A stretch of 64,000 nt of DNA from Arthrobacter sp. KBS0702 (GCF_005937985.2 NZ_CP042172.1:2604001-2668000); one strand, 5' to 3'; shown: positions 20,913-29,275, counted from the stretch's first letter. Program-made: numbers and translations. Notes: generated from the letters alone by a model not told the origin.

Positions 20913-20937
20913 CCACACTCCCCCAGCGGCAGTGTGG
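20913..20937. promoter_or_regulatory. Leader inverted repeat upstream of binding protein of system 2
   Basis: CCACACT and AGTGTGG form a stem around an 11-base centre, 60-84 bases upstream of the start. An outer TGAGAC/GTCTCA pair (20881-20886, 20941-20946) flanks it. The motif TTTGCGGT occurs further upstream near 20996-21003 (minus strand), as in system 1. Confidence 0.45.
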
Positions 20938-21106
20938 CCCGTCTCACATGGCATGAAGCGTAAACCCACGATGCGGCGGATCGGCACGAAAGTTGACCGC
21001 AAATATGGTTCGTTATCGAGCTGCAACAATTGGCGCCCCCCTAAAGTAAATTTTGTGAAAATTCATTGACGGATGCCGAACTCCGGGCTATGGACGAATG
21101 CAGCAA

Positions 21107-21138
21107 AAAAGCCCCGATTCATGCGGATCGGGGCTTTT
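21107..21138. terminator. Rho-independent terminator
   Basis: A 12-bp stem (AAAAGCCCCGAT with ATCGGGGCTTTT) and an 8-base loop, followed on the minus strand by a T-run. It points to a minus-strand gene ending just to the right, where only a fragment (stop at 21153) remains. Confidence 0.85.
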
Positions 21139-21152
21139 AGGTTCTTTTCGAG

Positions 21153-21290
21153 TTAACCCGCAATTACCGGGCGGCCTGCACCACTGCCGGCGGCCACCGG
21201 CAGTGCCACCAGGTCCGCGCAGCCCAGCGCCTCTGCCGCCGAGCAAAGGGAAGCCCACGTGGCAGCGTCATCCACGCACTGGAGCGCCGG
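21153..21290 (-). pseudogene. Possible C-terminal gene fragment ending at the terminator
   Basis: The last 45 or so residues of a minus-strand frame (including AATWASLCSAAEALGCADLV) look like the end of a normal soluble protein, and the stop lies 15 bases before a strong terminator reading the same way. Beyond about 21290 the frame only mirrors the ABC fragment on the other strand. No start codon or family is identifiable, so this is probably the remnant of a deleted gene. Confidence 0.3.
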
Positions 21291-21527
21291 GACTTGAAAC
21301 GCCAACGGGCGCTCGTCACCGGGGCGAAACTCCTTCTCGTGGATGAACCGACCGCGTCCCTGGACCGGGCCCGCAGCCGTGAGGTCGTGGAACTCCTCGT
21401 CCGGCAAAGCCACGACCACGGTGTCGCAACCGTCGTGGTCACCCACGACCACGACGTCCTTGGCTACTGCGACCGCGTTGTGGAAATGGTGGACGGCCGT
21501 CTGGGGGTCCCGGCTCCGGCCCGCTAG
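21279..21527 (+). pseudogene. C-terminal fragment of an ABC transporter ATPase
   Basis: About 80 residues show the second half of an ABC ATPase: Walker B LLLVDEPTASLD, D-loop, then VVVTHDHDVLGYCDRVVEM with the H-loop His. This is the pattern of the LolD/MacB export-type family. Walker A, the Q-loop and a proper signature motif are missing; the residues before Walker B (KRQRALVTGAK) are a degraded signature region. It cannot hydrolyse ATP and is a gene remnant. Confidence 0.75.
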
Positions 21528-21665
21528 CACGCCCTCCCCCGGGCACGACGACGGCGGCCTGCTCAGCAGGCCGCCGTCGCGCGCCGTACTCTTGATGCGC
21601 AGGCCAGTCAGAGTCAAAGGATCCCGCAAGGCCTAGAATTAGCGCCGCCACCGTCGCGGAACGCT

Positions 21666-21830
21666 ATGGCCAACGTGGATCTTGTCGCTGAAGGAGCGTA
21701 CGCCGTCGTCCACGCCGGCACCCGGATGCTCGAATCCGGTCAAAAGCTGGAACGGGTCCACTCCCACCTCATGACGCTGCTGGGTCCCTTCGTGACAGAA
21801 CGCCACACCGCCGCAGCCACCGGCACTTAG
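21666..21830 (+). CDS. Short possible coding remnant (54 residues)
   Basis: An ATG at 21666 opens a 54-codon frame with GC-rich third positions like the surrounding genes (MANVDLVAEGAYAVVHAGT and onward). No Shine-Dalgarno is evident and I recognise no family. It may be the remnant of a larger gene in the debris region at 21.1-21.9 kb. The bases from 21831 to 21917 hold nothing recognisable. Confidence 0.25.
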   Translation: MANVDLVAEGAYAVVHAGTRMLESGQKLERVHSHLMTLLGPFVTERHTAAATGT

Positions 21831-21917
21831 GTCCGCAAAGGATCACTCTCCAAGGTGATGTCTCCACGCCGGTGACGTCGGAATGCCCCGACGGTATGAG
21901 TTGACCGGGCGGGCGCC

Positions 21918-22181
21918 CTAAATTGTCACCTTGTTCGCCAGTTCGTGCTTCACCGGGGTGATCTCCACTGGCAGGTTAGGCCTGACATTGTTGTCGAACC
22001 AGGCATCGTGCTGCGCTGCCTCCTCCCAAATTTCTACGACCGTCATTCCGCCGTCGCTCTCATAGGCGTAATGGGCGTTGAATCCGGGGGTGGCCTTGAG
22101 TTTGTCCCTCAGGGCCGCAGCGATGCCCTCGTACTGTTCCCGGGTCAGGCCGGGCACCAGGTTTTGGACTAGAACAGTCAT
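21918..22181 (-). CDS. Antibiotic biosynthesis monooxygenase (ABM) fold protein
   Basis: An 87-residue protein with a ferredoxin-like alpha+beta fold of the ABM type. The repeating pattern MTVLVQNLVPGLTREQYEGI, GFNAHYAYES and MTVVEIWEEAAQHDAWF is that of small dimeric monooxygenase-like proteins. ATG 22181 has AAGGAGT upstream. Members range from quinol monooxygenases to uncharacterised stress proteins; no cofactor-specific residues are evident. It stands alone with no operon partner on its strand nearby. Confidence 0.75.
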   Translation of the reverse strand: MTVLVQNLVPGLTREQYEGIAAALRDKLKATPGFNAHYAYESDGGMTVVEIWEEAAQHDAWFDNNVRPNLPVEITPVKHELANKVTI

Positions 22182-22512
22182 GGCGGACTCCTTTATAGGC
22201 GACTGCCGGCCGGGCGGACAGGTCCCACGGACAGGGCCGGCACAGCCGAAGCCTACGCCGGTGACGGCCGCGGCGACAGGGCCGAGGCGTGCACCGTACG
22301 CACGAGCTGGCGCCGCCAAGAACACGCGCTCTCAGCGGAGAAACCCGTGCCCTGGTGGTTAGCGGCCGGTGTACTTAGGTCTCGTGCAGCCCGACGGCGG
22401 GCCCGGCGCGGTTCTCGACGTCGTTCTCAATACCGCCGGGATAGCGGAGAGACAGGGCGGGGCACACGGCCGGCGCAAGACCGCCGACAGGGCAGGTTGT
22501 CGCGGCGGGGAG
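22182..22512. other. Intergenic region without recognisable gene
   Basis: I see no coding sequence, RNA gene or clear terminator here. It should hold the promoter of the ABM-fold gene, but no convincing -35/-10 pair stands out. Confidence 0.5.
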
Positions 22513-23520
22513 CTATTTATTGATGGGCATGTTCAGGGTGAGGCTGATGGCCTGCCCCGGGGCGATCTCCCCGCTGGGAAGGTCTCTCATGGTGTACCAG
22601 GCGGTGGCGGTGCCGGTGAGCGGACGGTTCGCCAAGCCCAGATCGGGTATTTTGAACCGGGCTTCGATCTGGTGCTCAGTGTCCCCGGGCGCCGTGGTGT
22701 AGGAGATGGGGATTCCGTCGGCGTCGGCGGTGAAGGTGCCCTTGGCCCCGTCGATTTTGAGCTCACCGGGCATGAGCCGCACCTTGGTCCCGGCCGGGAT
22801 GGGACGGTCCGCGGCGAGAGACAGGTTGTATTGCATTAGCTGGGCCGTGGTGGAGCGGAATTTGTAGCCGAGGCTGTCTAGGGAGTCGCCGTCCACAGTC
22901 GTGTAAAAAATCGGCTGATGGAATGAATTGTTGACGGTGGGCCCTGCGCCGGACCTGCTGTCGACCGGGTTCTTTTGCAGATGGAGGTGTTTGCCGGCGA
23001 GGAGGAAGTACACGCCGCCTTGCTCGCCGACGTACGGTACTTGGTTCGCTTCTGCCAGCTGTTTTGAATTGATGCCGAACCGGTAGGTGATCCCGTCCAG
23101 GGTGTCCTTGGCTTCAACGACATAGCTGGTGGGGATGCCGTTGGCGTCGATGACGGCCGTTCCTTGCGCACCCGTGATCGGTCCCGGGGCGGGGATCAGG
23201 CGGAGCTTCGTGCCCGGCGTCAGGGGCGCCCCGGGCTGCAGGTTGTTGAACTCGGCGAGCTTCGCCTCGGAGATGCGGAAGGAGCCGGCCACCCGGGCGG
23301 GCGTGTCGCTCGGGAGCGTCGTGTAATAGTCAGCGTTGCCGAACGAATCGGACACGACAGGCCCCCGCGCCGACCGTTTTCCGCCGCCCGCCGTCGGTGT
23401 GTTGGCGGCGACCGCCGGGGCGGACGGCTCCGGGTTCCGTTCCGGTGCCGTGCAGGCCGTCGCGGTGAGTAGCAGGCCGGCCAGAGCCGCGGCCGCCGGG
23501 AGCGTGGTGCGCTTCTTCAA
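22513..23520 (-). CDS. Secreted LysM-like lipoprotein with three repeats
   Basis: A 335-residue lipoprotein. The TTG at 23520 is the likely start: GGGGAA lies 9 bases before it, and the signal peptide LKKRTTLPAAAALAGLLLTA with lipobox ATAC follows at once. Three repeats of about 100 residues contain the LysM-like theme of a threonine/aspartate start, an N/Q-L pair and PGTKLRLIP or PAGTKVRLMP (about residues 75-130, 145-205 and 225-280). LysM modules bind peptidoglycan or chitin. Each repeat is linked by an IDANGIPTSYVV-type strand pair. A cell-wall-associated role is inferred. Confidence 0.7.
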   Translation of the reverse strand: MKKRTTLPAAAALAGLLLTATACTAPERNPEPSAPAVAANTPTAGGGKRSARGPVVSDSFGNADYYTTLPSDTPARVAGSFRISEAKLAEFNNLQPGAPLTPGTKLRLIPAPGPITGAQGTAVIDANGIPTSYVVEAKDTLDGITYRFGINSKQLAEANQVPYVGEQGGVYFLLAGKHLHLQKNPVDSRSGAGPTVNNSFHQPIFYTTVDGDSLDSLGYKFRSTTAQLMQYNLSLAADRPIPAGTKVRLMPGELKIDGAKGTFTADADGIPISYTTAPGDTEHQIEARFKIPDLGLANRPLTGTATAWYTMRDLPSGEIAPGQAISLTLNMPINK

Positions 23521-23779
23521 GTTGTTCCCCAATAAATGTGCGGGCTTGTGGCCCTGGCGGAGGTGGCCTCTGCTAGCCAAGGGCATGCGTAGCTTTGGTA
23601 CTCCGTGGTGACGATTGTGCCGGAAAGCCGAGCCGTCAGCCAGCCGATAGCCTGCCCCTGCATCGGGACCTCGATCGGCCGCCGGCTCGGTCGACGGCGA
23701 TGCGGTACTCGGCTCCCGGTCGGGCCGGCCCTTGACCCGCGGTTCACACCGCCGTCGACGGGGTGGTTAGGCTGGGTGG

Positions 23780-24472
23780 ATGGCGACAGTTATTCTCGTG
23801 CGGCACGGCCGCACCACAGCCAATGCGACCGGAGTGCTGGCCGGTCGGGCAGCCGGCGTCAGCCTGGACCAGACAGGCCGCGACCAGGCGGCTCTGACCG
23901 GACACCGGCTCGCGGCCGTGCCCGTCGTCGGGGTGGTGTCGAGCCCTCTTGAGCGTTGTCAGCAGACCGCCCAGCTCATCCTCGACCGCCAGGCTGGCAC
24001 GCCGTCCGCGCCGGTCGATCACGATCTCACCGAGTGCGACTACGGCCAGTGGCAGGGCCGCACACTCAGTGATCTCGCGACCGAGGACTTGTGGCCGGTT
24101 GTGCAGTCCCAGCCGTCCGCCGTCGTCTTTCCCGGCGGTGAATCCATGGCGGCGATGCAGGCGCGGTCGGTGGCAGCGATTCGACGCCACGATGCAGCCT
24201 TCGAAGCCGAGTTCGGACCAGATGCCGTGTGGGTGGCGGTGAGTCACGGTGACATCATCAAGGCAATCCTCGCCGACGCGCTCGGCATGCACCTTGACCT
24301 GTTCCAGCGGATCAACGTGGGCCCCGCCTCCGTATCAATCGTTCGCTACAGCGCCACCCGGCCGAGCGTCTACGCGACCAACACCGACGCCGGTGACCTG
24401 TCATGGCTGTCAAACGGCATCCACTCTGGCGATGCGCCGGTGGGCGGCGGTGCCGGGCACAACGCGCCATGA
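23780..24472 (+). CDS. Histidine phosphatase family protein (MSMEG_4193-type phosphomutase)
   Basis: A 230-residue member of the histidine phosphatase superfamily. The catalytic RHG is in VILVRHGRTTANATGVLAG near residue 9; the second Arg lies in SSPLERCQQTAQLI, the Glu in DLTECDYGQWQGR, and the second His in VSHGDIIKAIL. Followed by DUF3090 and SCO1664-type genes, it forms the actinobacterial trio annotated as a probable phosphomutase. The substrate is unknown. The start at 23780 aligns with the first beta-strand. It is the first gene of a three-gene operon. Confidence 0.9.
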   Translation: MATVILVRHGRTTANATGVLAGRAAGVSLDQTGRDQAALTGHRLAAVPVVGVVSSPLERCQQTAQLILDRQAGTPSAPVDHDLTECDYGQWQGRTLSDLATEDLWPVVQSQPSAVVFPGGESMAAMQARSVAAIRRHDAAFEAEFGPDAVWVAVSHGDIIKAILADALGMHLDLFQRINVGPASVSIVRYSATRPSVYATNTDAGDLSWLSNGIHSGDAPVGGGAGHNAP

Positions 24473-24496
24473 TCCTGATGTGCCTAAAATACTGAC

Positions 24497-25042
24497 ATGC
24501 CTACACGTGTTCACGAGTTTGCCTGGCCTGATCGGGTCGTCGTTGGCACCATTGGCGTTCCGGGGGCGCGCACGTTCTACCTGCAAGTGCGCGCAGGGAA
24601 GCAGATCGTGAGTATTGCCCTCGAGAAGCAGCAGTCGGCTCTGCTCGCCGAGAAGATCGACGAGATTCTCGACCAGCTCATCACCGTCGAGGGCAACCCC
24701 TTTAGCGTTCCTACGAGCACTCCCATCGAACTGGTCGACAATGACCAGCTCGAGGCCGTCCAGGAGCAGTTTCGCACCGGCGCCATGAGCCTAGGGTGGG
24801 ACCCAACAACGGCCCAGGTCGTACTTGAGGCCTATCCCATCGCCGATGATGACAACGACGAATCCCTGGATGAGGACGGCGCTAACGAGCCCGAAATGTT
24901 GCTCGTGAGAATGCCGGTCGGCACCGCCCGCGCATTCGCCAAGCGAACCCGTGAGATCGTGGGCGCCGGGCGCCCGACGTGCCCACTCTGCGGTTACCCC
25001 ATCGATGCCGACGGGCACATCTGCACCCTCCCCGAGGTCTGA
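24497..25042 (+). CDS. DUF3090 family protein
   Basis: A 181-residue protein of the DUF3090 family: HEFAWPDRVVVGTIGVPGAR at the N-terminus, FYLQVRAGKQIVSIALEKQQ, and a C-terminal Zn-binding-like segment CPLCGYPIDADGHIC with two CxxC/HxC pairs. It starts 24 bases after the phosphomutase and its stop overlaps the next start (TGATG). Function is unknown; the strict clustering with the phosphomutase and SCO1664-type gene suggests a shared pathway. Confidence 0.9.
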   Translation: MPTRVHEFAWPDRVVVGTIGVPGARTFYLQVRAGKQIVSIALEKQQSALLAEKIDEILDQLITVEGNPFSVPTSTPIELVDNDQLEAVQEQFRTGAMSLGWDPTTAQVVLEAYPIADDDNDESLDEDGANEPEMLLVRMPVGTARAFAKRTREIVGAGRPTCPLCGYPIDADGHICTLPEV

Positions 25043-25809
25043 TGCCAACGCCGGACCTAGTGACTGCCGAGCTGACGCTCACCGGCCGCATCGCGACGGC
25101 TTCAAACGCTACTTTCCTGGGCAGCATCGGCGACGTTGCGGTCGTCTATAAGCCGCTGGCAGGCGAAAGTCCGTTGTGGGATTTTCCCGACGGCACCCTG
25201 GCACACCGGGAGGTGGCCGCCTACCTGGTCTCGCAGGTCCTCGGCTGGGACATCGTGCCGCGCACCTGGCTGCGCGATGGTCCGCTCGGCGAGGGAATGG
25301 TGCAGCTCTGGCAGGAGCCGGACCCCGCACAAAGCGCCGTGGACCTGGTCGCGACGGACCAAGTGCCGGAGAGGGGCTGGAAACGCGTTCTCGAAGGACG
25401 GGATGAGAACGGATGCATGGTCGCCCTCGTTCACGAAGACACGCCGGCGCTCAGACGCATGGCGGTGTTCGACGTCATCGTCAACAACGCGGACCGCAAA
25501 GGCGACCACATTCTTGCCATGACGGACGGACACCGGCACGGCGTGGACCATGGGCTCACCTTCCACCGTGACCACAAGCTGCGCACTGTGCTGTGGGGGT
25601 GGCTGGGCGACGCCCTGACCGCCGAGGAACGCGCTGGCATCGATCGAGTCCGCGAAGGACTGCACGGCCAACTGGGCCACAACCTGGCGGACCTGCTCAG
25701 CGCCGAAGAAATCGCATCGCTCGCCGCGCGCTGCGCCCGGTTGCGTCTGGCCGGTCGGTTTCCGGCGCCGAGCGGGGAGATGTCCGCGGTGCCCTGGCCG
25801 CTGTTCTAG
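25042..25809 (+). CDS. SCO1664-family protein (PI3/4-kinase-like fold)
   Basis: A 255-residue member of the SCO1664 family, which has a weak kinase-like fold. Visible segments are VVYKPLAGESPLWDFPDGTL (a candidate nucleotide-binding Lys), REVAAYLVSQVLGWDIVP, MAVFDVIVNNADRKGDHILA with a catalytic-loop-like D-x(4)-N-N-x-D-R-K, and GVDHGLTFH. These resemble HipA/PI4K-type active sites. The start overlaps the DUF3090 stop. In relatives the trio often lies near mshC (mycothiol); here no mshC follows. Activity and substrate are unknown. Confidence 0.88.
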   Translation: MPTPDLVTAELTLTGRIATASNATFLGSIGDVAVVYKPLAGESPLWDFPDGTLAHREVAAYLVSQVLGWDIVPRTWLRDGPLGEGMVQLWQEPDPAQSAVDLVATDQVPERGWKRVLEGRDENGCMVALVHEDTPALRRMAVFDVIVNNADRKGDHILAMTDGHRHGVDHGLTFHRDHKLRTVLWGWLGDALTAEERAGIDRVREGLHGQLGHNLADLLSAEEIASLAARCARLRLAGRFPAPSGEMSAVPWPLF

Positions 25810-26018
25810 GCGCCAGGGCACCGGATCCTGACCTCGCTGAAACGTTCTGCCGCTGCATCCTTTGGCCCCGCCACACCCCAATGGTGAGCGGGCAAAGACC
25901 CCACGCCGCCCCCGGCGGGCTGGCGTCTGCCGTACCGCAAGGACCTTCGCCCCTACTCAGCAAACTCCTACAAGCGGTTAATTGGGGCTTAGACCGTGCG
26001 CTAAAGAGAAGAGGGATC

Positions 26019-26300
26019 ATGGGAGCATGCGATGTTTGTGGTAGCACCGACGGGAGAACGTTCACCGTCTCCATGGGTAACCAGACCGGAACTTTCGACA
26101 GCTTCGAATGCGCCATACATATGATGGCGCCGGCGTGTGAACACTGCGGCTGCCGGATCATCGGACATCCGGTCGAGAGCGAATCTGGCGTGTACTGCTG
26201 CATCCACTGTGCCAAGGAAGCAGGAAACCCGCACAAGGCCGCCAAGGCACAGCCATCCGGCCTCGCCGTTCCGGTCCAAGACCCAACCTCCGCCCGCTGA
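26019..26300 (+). CDS. Small cysteine-rich (Zn-ribbon/metallothionein-like) protein
   Basis: A 93-residue protein with about eight cysteines in CxxC-type arrays: CDVCGS, then FECAIHMM, CEHCGC and YCCIHCAKEAG. This matches a small soil-actinobacterial family that probably binds zinc or another metal; the end resembles the prokaryotic metallothionein signature. ATG 26019 has AGAGGG upstream. A hairpin terminator follows at 26375. It stands alone and could be a metal buffer or a small Zn-ribbon adaptor. Confidence 0.7.
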   Translation: MGACDVCGSTDGRTFTVSMGNQTGTFDSFECAIHMMAPACEHCGCRIIGHPVESESGVYCCIHCAKEAGNPHKAAKAQPSGLAVPVQDPTSAR

Positions 26301-26673
26301 GTACTTCCGCGGGGTGGCCTCCCGGCTCGGATTGGGCGGCTCAGGGAAAGTGCGCGGCGTGGCAGTAAATAGGGGAAGCCCCACCAGCAATGCTGAAGGG
26401 GCTTCGACTGTTTTGATTCCGTTATGACGAACATCATCTCCCGAACTTGCGGGAACTCTGGCGCTTCCTGCCTCGTCACCGGCAGACCACGGAGGATCAG
26501 ATCCACCGTGCGTTCAAGAGTTCCCCTGTTGTTCGTTCCCGTCCTTCTCTCGAAGAACGTATTAACAGTGATACGCCTAGTCTTCCGGTGACGCAAGTGC
26601 CAAATCTCCCCGGTCCGCGGGTCTTTCCGAGCGGTGGGGTAAAGCCCTCGCGTGACGATTCGACGTCGGACAT
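26301..26673. other. Intergenic region with terminator; otherwise no gene
   Basis: Apart from the stem-loop at 26375-26405, no supported gene is seen. Frames on both strands exist but lack Shine-Dalgarno sequences and recognisable families; degraded coding sequence cannot be excluded. Confidence 0.4.
26375..26405 (+). terminator. Stem-loop terminator after the cysteine-rich gene
   Basis: GAAGCCCC (26375-26382) pairs with GGGGCTTC (26398-26405) around a 15-base loop, followed by TGTTTTGATT on the plus strand. Confidence 0.65.
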
Positions 26674-27237
26674 TCAGCGCCGGGTCTCGTATCTGGTAAG
26701 GACCACACCACCGGGAAACGTCCGGGCCTCCACCAAGTTCAGGTTCACCCAGTTGTCTAGGGCTGTGAAGAACGGCGTGCCGCCGCCCACCAGCACCGGG
26801 TGCGTGACGGTCGCGTACTCGTCGATCAGCCCGGCCCGCATGGCCGCCGCAGCGAGCGTAGCACCGCCGATGTCCATGGAGGCGCCGTCGTCGGCCTTGA
26901 GGCGGGTGATCTCGGTGACCGCATCGCCGGTGACCAGGCGGGCGTTGCCGTCGACCGTGCTGGCCGTCGAGGAGAACACCACCTTGGGCATGTCCCGCCA
27001 GCGGCGGGCGAACTCGATCTGCGCCGGTGTGGCGCCAGGCTGCTGGTCCGCAGTCGGCCAGTGGGAGTTCATCGTCTCCCACAGTTTGCGCCCGTACAGT
27101 GCCAGCCCGGTCGCCCCCACCCGGTCGGACCACCATTGAAACAACTCATCGCTCGGTACGCTCCAGCCGATGTCGCCGCCCGGCGCGGCGATGTAGCCGT
27201 CCAGGCTGAGGTTCATACCGAAGGTCAATTTACGCAT
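26674..27237 (-). CDS. Dihydrofolate reductase family protein
   Basis: A 187-residue RibD-C/DHFR-like protein. Motifs are FGMNLSLDGYIAAPGGDIGW at the N-terminus, LYGRKLWETM in the nucleotide-binding part, PKVVFSSTAS, and DIGGATLAAAAMRAGLIDEY with the glycine pair that contacts NADP. ATG 27237 aligns with the family N-terminus. Such stand-alone proteins are common in actinobacteria; whether this one reduces folate, a riboflavin precursor or another substrate is unknown. The residues WRDMPKV are the reason why a GGGCATGTCCCGCCAG string occurs here. Confidence 0.88.
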   Translation of the reverse strand: MRKLTFGMNLSLDGYIAAPGGDIGWSVPSDELFQWWSDRVGATGLALYGRKLWETMNSHWPTADQQPGATPAQIEFARRWRDMPKVVFSSTASTVDGNARLVTGDAVTEITRLKADDGASMDIGGATLAAAAMRAGLIDEYATVTHPVLVGGGTPFFTALDNWVNLNLVEARTFPGGVVLTRYETRR

Positions 27238-27375
27238 GGCGTCAGTCTCCCGTGGGCCGGTGTTCGTTGTACAGACCGGCACGGGGAAAGCCATCGGGCG
27301 CTGGCACAGCGAGAGCCCGATGACCATCACGCCAAGCAGATGCCTCACCGGGATGCCGCAAGCGGCTTCGCCGCA

Positions 27376-27819
27376 TCAGGCGGGGGTCTTTGCCTCCACC
27401 TGTGACTTGAGCTCGGCGAGCATCGCCTCCACGTAGGGCTCGTGTTCCTTCACCATCATTCGCTCGATAGGCTCGCCCACGAGCGGGACCTTCACGTCCC
27501 ACTCGGCCTGTGCGGTCACTCTGGTACCGCCGTCGGCGGGCTCGAACATGAACCTCCAGGTCGGCTTCTCCGCAAAGAAGTGGACCTGCGCGACGATGCG
27601 CTGACCGGGGACGACCTCGGTGTACTCGACACCGCCCACCAGGCGGAAGCCGAGGAGATGCGTGGTCAGGCGGGCCGACGTGCCGACACCTTCAGGCTTG
27701 ATGTCGACATCCGTCAACTCGACGTCCTTCATCGTCCACAGTCGGCTGATGTCCAACGCGAAGTCGAATACTGTCTCGACCGGCGCGTCGATCGTAATGC
27801 TGCGTGTCAGTGTGGCCAC
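27376..27819 (-). CDS. SRPBCC (START-like) family protein
   Basis: A 147-residue protein of the polyketide-cyclase/START superfamily, which forms a deep hydrophobic pocket. Visible features are SITIDAPVETVFDFALDISR, the first strand and helix; GFRLVGGVEYTEVVPG and VHFFAEKPTWRFMFEPADGG in the middle; and a long C-terminal helix. The GTG at 27819 with GAGGGAG upstream is the likely start; the TTG further up is less plausible. The ligand is unknown. It sits next to the DHFR-family gene on the same strand. Confidence 0.78.
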   Translation of the reverse strand: MATLTRSITIDAPVETVFDFALDISRLWTMKDVELTDVDIKPEGVGTSARLTTHLLGFRLVGGVEYTEVVPGQRIVAQVHFFAEKPTWRFMFEPADGGTRVTAQAEWDVKVPLVGEPIERMMVKEHEPYVEAMLAELKSQVEAKTPA

Positions 27820-28240
27820 TGCTCTCAGCTCCCTCAAGTATGGACGGTTTCCCGTCTTTGTACTTCGACGCTAGGCAGGTTGGGCGGAGGGCTCTAGAGC
27901 AGAAGGTCCCGGTGGCCCGGGCATCGTTAGGGGTTGCCGAGAGGGGCGCGTCGATGGCGAGTTTCACGCCGAGGGCGCCGAGATGTAGCGTCGACGAGTT
28001 CGAGAGACGGGTCACGCCATCAGCAGGATTATTCCTGTACCCGTCAGCCGGTTCTTTACGGGACGCATCGGAGCACCCAGGAAGACCGGACTGACGCCGG
28101 CCGGAGCCGAATACGGGTTCAGTGCGCTTTCCATATCCGCATGCATAAAGCCATATCCAGAAAAATGGATATGTGATTATGAGTCCCACTACGCGGCCGC
28201 CCCGCTGGGAGCGATGCGTCGGCGGACTCCCGCGCGGGGC
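27820..28240. other. Intergenic region with an AT-rich inverted repeat
   Basis: No supported gene. Bases about 28120-28180 are notably AT-rich for this genome and contain CATATCC (about 28151) and GGATATG (about 28166) as an inverted repeat around an A-rich centre. The rest shows nothing recognisable. Confidence 0.4.
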
Positions 28241-28822
28241 TTAGGCATCCGGGAACTGGGTCTTGGCTTCGCCGCCGGGGCAGCGATCCACGTCCGTGCC
28301 GACGCCCGCGCCGTCCACGGTCACGGCCCCATACCACCCGAACTTATCGCCGAGACCGGCGAGCGCAGCGAGAGGGTAACGGGTTCTGACCTGCTTGTCT
28401 GCGGCCACGGCTCCGTTGGTGATGTTCTCCTGCTGGTTCGTCCCGAGGTTGTAAACGAAGTTGGCGATCTCTTGGCCGTCCCGGAACTTCGCTCCGATTT
28501 CGTAGCCCTTCTTGCCGTCTGAACTCCAAGCGGTCACGGAGTAAAGAACGGTGCCAGTCGTCGGAACGTTTGCAACCGTGTTGAAGACTACGAACATCAG
28601 CTTGCCGTCGCTAAGCAGCCGAATTTGGTCGATGTCAACCGCTTTGGACCTTGAGTCGCCCGCCGCGTCCTTGCACGTGGACTCACCGCTCGCAACTGCG
28701 GCAGAAGGTGTTGCCGTGGTGGCCGAGGCCGACGGACTCACCTTCGCATCGACAGCGGGAGCCGCCCTACACCCTGTCATTGCCAGCACAGACACGGCCA
28801 AAATCCCCCAAAGTCTTCGCAT
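28241..28822 (-). CDS. Putative secreted lipoprotein
   Basis: A 193-residue lipoprotein: MRRLWGILAVSVLAMTGC gives a short signal peptide and lipobox with Cys 18. A Ser/Ala/Thr-rich linker of about 30 residues follows, then a compact domain with three or four cysteines (STCKDAAGD, DRCPGGEAKT) and many beta-strand-like stretches (KLMFVVFNTVANV, LYSVTAWSSDGKKGYEIG). I do not recognise the family. It stands alone; its promoter should lie in the 28.8-29.2 kb gap. Confidence 0.65.
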   Translation of the reverse strand: MRRLWGILAVSVLAMTGCRAAPAVDAKVSPSASATTATPSAAVASGESTCKDAAGDSRSKAVDIDQIRLLSDGKLMFVVFNTVANVPTTGTVLYSVTAWSSDGKKGYEIGAKFRDGQEIANFVYNLGTNQQENITNGAVAADKQVRTRYPLAALAGLGDKFGWYGAVTVDGAGVGTDVDRCPGGEAKTQFPDA

Positions 28823-29213
28823 GCGCTCATCTAACCACGGGCCAGCCAGGCAGGTGATATTCCGCGCATCGCCAGCCACTTGTGGCAGCGTCAAACTGCG
28901 TGTTTCTATCGAAAAACGGGCTGACCCCGACCTCGATCGCGAGCTCAAACAGCTCGCTACAGACCAACAGCGGCGGCTGCGACAGGGCTAAGTGCTGCCC
29001 GGTGGAGCTGCGCTAGAAGCCCTCGCCGCCCTACACGTTCGCCTCAGGTTTCCCGGGTACTGAGACACGGCGGCTCGGCTCGCCCCGACGATCTTTCCGA
29101 TGTCCGGTTCCAGCCGACCGGCACATGATTCTGGCACTCGAACATAGGCCAATCATTCCTTGCGCCGCAAAAGCTGGCGGCGTCATTTCGACCAGGAGGG
29201 CAGCCGTAATAGC
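28823..29213. other. Intergenic region left of the island, no supported gene
   Basis: No gene can be supported. A short plus-strand stretch at about 28911-28991 encodes a charged helix-like sequence ending in a stop and may be a gene remnant. The region ends at the stem-loop that matches the ychF terminator. Confidence 0.4.
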
Positions 29214-29249
29214 GATGGCCGCTAAGAACACATGTTCTTAGCGACCATC
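29214..29249 (-). terminator. Copy of the ychF terminator stem-loop
   Basis: A stem of 17 bases with one mismatch (29214-29230 with 29233-29249) is nearly identical to the stem-loop after native ychF (52859-52891): both contain GGCCGCTAAGAACA and TTCTTAGCG. It lies directly left of ychF 3'-end copy A, as the native one lies left of ychF. Confidence 0.7.
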
Positions 29250-29275
29250 GTAAAAGGTTTCAGGGAGGTCAGGAA

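Noticed and set aside
21153..21629. Complete minus-strand gene of 158 codons
   Set aside because: Most of it mirrors the ABC-ATPase fragment; only the last 45 or so codons could be coding.
26988..27003. GGGCATGTCCCGCCAG inside the DHFR-family gene, identical to part of the 61-bp repeat
   Set aside because: It encodes a stretch of the protein that looks conserved (WRDMPKV) and is a single copy, so chance is likely.
25697..27136. Minus-strand frame of about 480 codons across 25.7-27.1 kb
   Set aside because: It runs antisense to SCO1664-type and cysteine-rich genes and overlaps the DHFR gene in another frame; only about 26.42-26.66 kb is free, and no family was recognised there.
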